Assembly: GCA_964544695.1 (NCBI GenBank)
Contig: CAZJDB010000001.1
Span: 1-23,289 of the forward strand
DNA: 23,289 nucleotides
DNA from: Dinghuibacter sp964544695
GTDB taxonomy: Bacteria; Bacteroidota; Bacteroidia; Chitinophagales; Chitinophagaceae
Reading direction: 5' to 3'
The notes beneath the pieces were generated by a model that saw only the letters and a program-made list of their open reading frames with translations, had not been told where the DNA came from and made no database searches. Shown piece after piece: positions 21,145-23,289 of this stretch (positions are counted from its first letter, which is position 1; the number at the start of each line of letters is the position of its first letter). A program made the position numbers and the translations under genes.

Positions 21145-22159
21145 TGTTTCCCAGGTAATCGATGCTCCACGTTTGTGCCGAATCGGTGAGGAAGGCTTTG
21201 AACGTGTGGGGTGTCGCTTCGATGGACAATCCCGGGGCATTGATGTCGGTCGTGAAAGTTCCATGGGCGCTTTGATATGCCCTTTCTTTATAACAAATTT
21301 CCCAAAGGCGGTTTTTGATGCGCTCGGCCAGTGGAAGTGTCCACGCGGAATCGGCGGCTGGTACGGCGCCGGTCGCCGGGCCCGCAAAGACCAGGTATCC
21401 CCAGCGCTCAGGCCAGTGCATATCGATCACACCCTGCGGAGACCATACCCAGTTGTGCTCGGGACCGCCCCGTTTTACGTAGCGTCCATCTTTTGCATCG
21501 ACGTCCCACTCGACCCTGGAAAAATTGATGCGCCAAAGGCTTCCGGGTTGAGGTGTTTCCGGACTATTGCCCATGCTGATCTCGGCGATGGGAATGGCCA
21601 GTTCCAGGGTCCAGCCCCGATCGGTGTCTCCGGGCTTGTTCAGAGTCCCGTCGATGTGGATGCCTTTTTTCAATCCATCCACGTTCCAGGGAACCAGGGC
21701 GCTTCCCCCGGTCCGGTAAGGTTCCGGAAGGAAAAGGTCGAAGATGGTGCCGATGGCGTTGGTCTCGATTTCGAAATAATGTTTGGCGTTGTTATCGGGG
21801 TTTAGAAATACTTCAAAGTCGTTGTCCCGGAAAACGACCTCATCGTGATTCTGGACGTAAGCCCAGACGTTGGGCTCCTCCAGTTCGGCGCCGATATAGA
21901 GGTATTGATCGTCCCACAGCATTTTGACGTGGGTTTTGAGGCTGGGCTTGGGCCGGACGTCCCCCTCAATATCCGAAAAGTATTCGGTCCAGGACGCGGC
22001 CTGCCAGGCAGGGTCGTCCAGTTTTCCATCTATCCTGGGGGGCGAATCCGTACGATGTACGATGTAGTGGAGAGGCGTCCGCGTCAGGGCGCTGTCGTCC
22101 TGGGCTGAGACGGTGACACCGTTGCAGGACAAAGTGATAAGGAGAAAGAATTTATTCAT
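21125..22159 (-). CDS. Secreted carbohydrate-binding family 9-like protein
   Basis: Exported protein of 344 aa with a signal peptide (MNKFFLLITLSCNGVTVSAQ). A CBM9-like beta-sandwich spans about 30-240: PPRIDGKLDDPAWQAASW, VKMLWDDQYLYIGAELEEPN, FRDNDFEVFLNPDNNAKHYF and WTLELAIPIAEI are the family landmarks. The C-terminal 100 residues have no domain I can name. CBM9-like proteins in Bacteroidota bind sugar ends or act within larger glycan-use proteins; no glycoside-hydrolase domain is attached here. Its ATG overlaps the stop of the upstream dehydrogenase (ATGA), so the two are co-transcribed although their roles look unrelated. It ends inside ribD by 20 bp. Confidence 0.87.
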   Translation of the reverse strand: MNKFFLLITLSCNGVTVSAQDDSALTRTPLHYIVHRTDSPPRIDGKLDDPAWQAASWTEYFSDIEGDVRPKPSLKTHVKMLWDDQYLYIGAELEEPNVWAYVQNHDEVVFRDNDFEVFLNPDNNAKHYFEIETNAIGTIFDLFLPEPYRTGGSALVPWNVDGLKKGIHIDGTLNKPGDTDRGWTLELAIPIAEISMGNSPETPQPGSLWRINFSRVEWDVDAKDGRYVKRGGPEHNWVWSPQGVIDMHWPERWGYLVFAGPATGAVPAADSAWTLPLAERIKNRLWEICYKERAYQSAHGTFTTDINAPGLSIEATPHTFKAFLTDSAQTWSIDYLGNINRENK

Positions 22160-23043
22160 ATGAATCGGGGACTAACGTATATTTCTTTAGTCCCGGCCTT
22201 GTACACGTAAAAACCTTCCCCGGACTTGGCGCCCAAACGCCCCGCCGATACCATATTGACCAGGAGGGGACAGGGTGCGTATTTGGGTTGTCCGAATCCT
22301 TCCTGAAGCACCCGGAGGATGGATAAACAAATGTCGAGTCCGATGAAATCGGCCAGCCTCAGGGGGCCCATGGGATGGGCCATGCCCAACTTCATGACGG
22401 TATCGATCTCCTTGACGCCCGCCACTCCCTCGTAGAGACTGTAAATGGCTTCGTTGATCATCGGCATGAGGATGCGGTTGGCAATGAACCCCGGATAGTC
22501 GTTCACCACACAAGGTGTTTTGCCGAGGCGACCGGAGAGTTGCACGATGGTTTCGGTGGTTTCCTCACTGGTTGCGTAGCCTTTGATCACTTCGACCAGG
22601 GGCATGACGGGCACCGGGTTCATGAAGTGCATGCCGATGACTTTTTCGGGGCGTCGGGTGGCGGAGGCAATGTGCGTGATGCTGATGGAAGAAGTATTGG
22701 TGGCCAGGATGGCGTCCGGAGGGGCGGCAGCATCCAGGGCGCGGAATATCTGCAATTTTGTGGTCACCTCCTCCGAGGCAGCTTCCACGACTAGTTCAGC
22801 ATGTGCGACGCCCGACGGTATGTCGGTGTGTGTGACGATCCGTGCCAACGCCTCTGCTTTTTCCGAAGGCGTTACATCTCCTTTGGCCACCTGCCGGTCG
22901 AAATTGCGGGAAATGGTATCCAGTGCCTTTTCCAGGCGCTCGGAAGAAACATCGACGAGGTTCACGGGAAATCCATATTGGGCGAATGTATGGGCGATCC
23001 CATTACCCATGGTTCCCGCCCCGATCACTGCCATTTCCATCAT
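22156..23043 (-). CDS. hbd: 3-hydroxybutyryl-CoA dehydrogenase
   Basis: NAD(P)-dependent dehydrogenase interconverting 3-hydroxyacyl-CoA and acetoacetyl-CoA, used in butanoate and fatty-acid metabolism; 295 aa, the single-domain bacterial size. The N-terminus MAVIGAGTMGNGIAHTFAQ is the Rossmann nucleotide site. Catalytic residues of the family are seen as Ser118/119 (TNTSSIS), His139 (GMHFMNPVP), Glu151 (VEVIKG) and Asn189 (GFIANRIL). The C-terminal domain has EGVAGVKEIDTVMKLGMAHP and ends GAKSGEGFYVY. It lies 5 nt downstream of the edge-truncated gene and overlaps the CBM9-like gene by 4 bp, so it is the middle of a minus-strand operon. Confidence 0.95.
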   Translation of the reverse strand: MMEMAVIGAGTMGNGIAHTFAQYGFPVNLVDVSSERLEKALDTISRNFDRQVAKGDVTPSEKAEALARIVTHTDIPSGVAHAELVVEAASEEVTTKLQIFRALDAAAPPDAILATNTSSISITHIASATRRPEKVIGMHFMNPVPVMPLVEVIKGYATSEETTETIVQLSGRLGKTPCVVNDYPGFIANRILMPMINEAIYSLYEGVAGVKEIDTVMKLGMAHPMGPLRLADFIGLDICLSILRVLQEGFGQPKYAPCPLLVNMVSAGRLGAKSGEGFYVYKAGTKEIYVSPRFI

Positions 23044-23048
23044 AACGG

Positions 23049-23289
23049 CTATTGGTCGTCGGAATTATTTTTGAAATCCCCCCGCTTCCAGGCCTTGATG
23101 AATTCATTCCAGGCAAAGGGGTTGAAAATGTTCATGGGGGGAGTCTGCCCCGTATAGTAGTAACTCCGGGCCTGCTGGGTCAATTGGTAATTGGTCATTT
23201 CCTGGGCGTTCCTGGGAAGGTTGCGGATCAGGCGCGCCCGGGTCTTGCTGTCCATATTCTTGGTGGCGGTAGCCAACTCGTCATCCTTG
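23049..23289 (-). CDS. C-terminal part of an unidentified protein (cut by window edge)
   Basis: The frame is open to the right edge of the window, so only the last 80 or so residues are visible. They are polar and rich in Asn, Gln, Arg and Lys, with an aromatic patch (ARSYYYTGQTPPMNIFNPF) and a tail WKRGDFKNNSDDQ. There is no recognisable motif, membrane segment or signal in the visible part, and I do not recognise the family. An in-frame TTG at 23276 exists but is probably internal, because the codons upstream (DDEL) continue without a break. It ends 5 nt before the 3-hydroxybutyryl-CoA dehydrogenase start and should be in its operon. Confidence 0.6.
   Translation of the reverse strand, partial: KDDELATATKNMDSKTRARLIRNLPRNAQEMTNYQLTQQARSYYYTGQTPPMNIFNPFAWNEFIKAWKRGDFKNNSDDQ

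Overview
The window looks like a chromosomal segment of a moderately GC-rich member of the Bacteroidota, most likely near Chitinophagaceae. The evidence is a type III glutamine synthetase, a NamZ (DUF1343) muramidase, a viroplasmin-type RNase H, a secreted CBM9-like protein, LytS/LytTR signalling, and repeated matches to the Bacteroidota sigma-factor -7 element TAnnTTTG just upstream of genes. Almost all of it is ordinary, tightly packed core genome. Many genes overlap by 4 bp (ATGA), and several convergent pairs overlap at their 3' ends. I saw no tRNA, rRNA, CRISPR array or insertion sequence.

Layout. 1-1767: end of ferrochelatase hemH coupled to protoporphyrinogen oxidase hemG. 1918-5958: nitrogen block of glutamine synthetase III and ammonium channel Amt, each followed by a GC-rich terminator, with no PII gene beside them. 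6030-8308: a GlxA-type DJ-1/AraC regulator coupled to an RsmF-like rRNA m5C methyltransferase. 8266-9953 (minus): response regulator and LytS-type histidine kinase, with a paired direct repeat in the upstream gap that could be the regulator's operator. 10140-12225: small secreted protein, RNase H1 (minus) and a LysM/double-psi-barrel wall protein with a KTEx linker. 12277-14433 (minus): fmt and namZ. 14486-17114: FKBP-type isomerase, peptidase T and an SPFH protein. 17283-18407: ExbB and ExbD, preceded by a 19-bp perfect inverted repeat.

18412-19264 is the odd part. It is an AT-rich insert between exbD and prmC with its own promoter and two coupled genes: a 54-aa protein and a 216-aa protein. 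The larger one carries what looks like a PARP-like ADP-ribosyltransferase signature (HG near the N-terminus, GxGxYF, a late HxQ strand). I read this as a candidate toxin-antitoxin or phage-defence module. No function is proven, and it is the best candidate here for an undescribed system.

19278-23289: prmC (minus) and ribD (plus) diverge from a 25-bp gap containing two back-to-back -7-like boxes. Then a minus-strand operon holds an edge-truncated unknown gene, a 3-hydroxybutyryl-CoA dehydrogenase and a secreted CBM9-like protein.

A recurring theme is -7 boxes lying only 3-5 nt before the start codon (lysM gene, fmt, the 54-aa gene, prmC, and weaker matches at namZ and ribD). This suggests leaderless or near-leaderless mRNAs in this organism.
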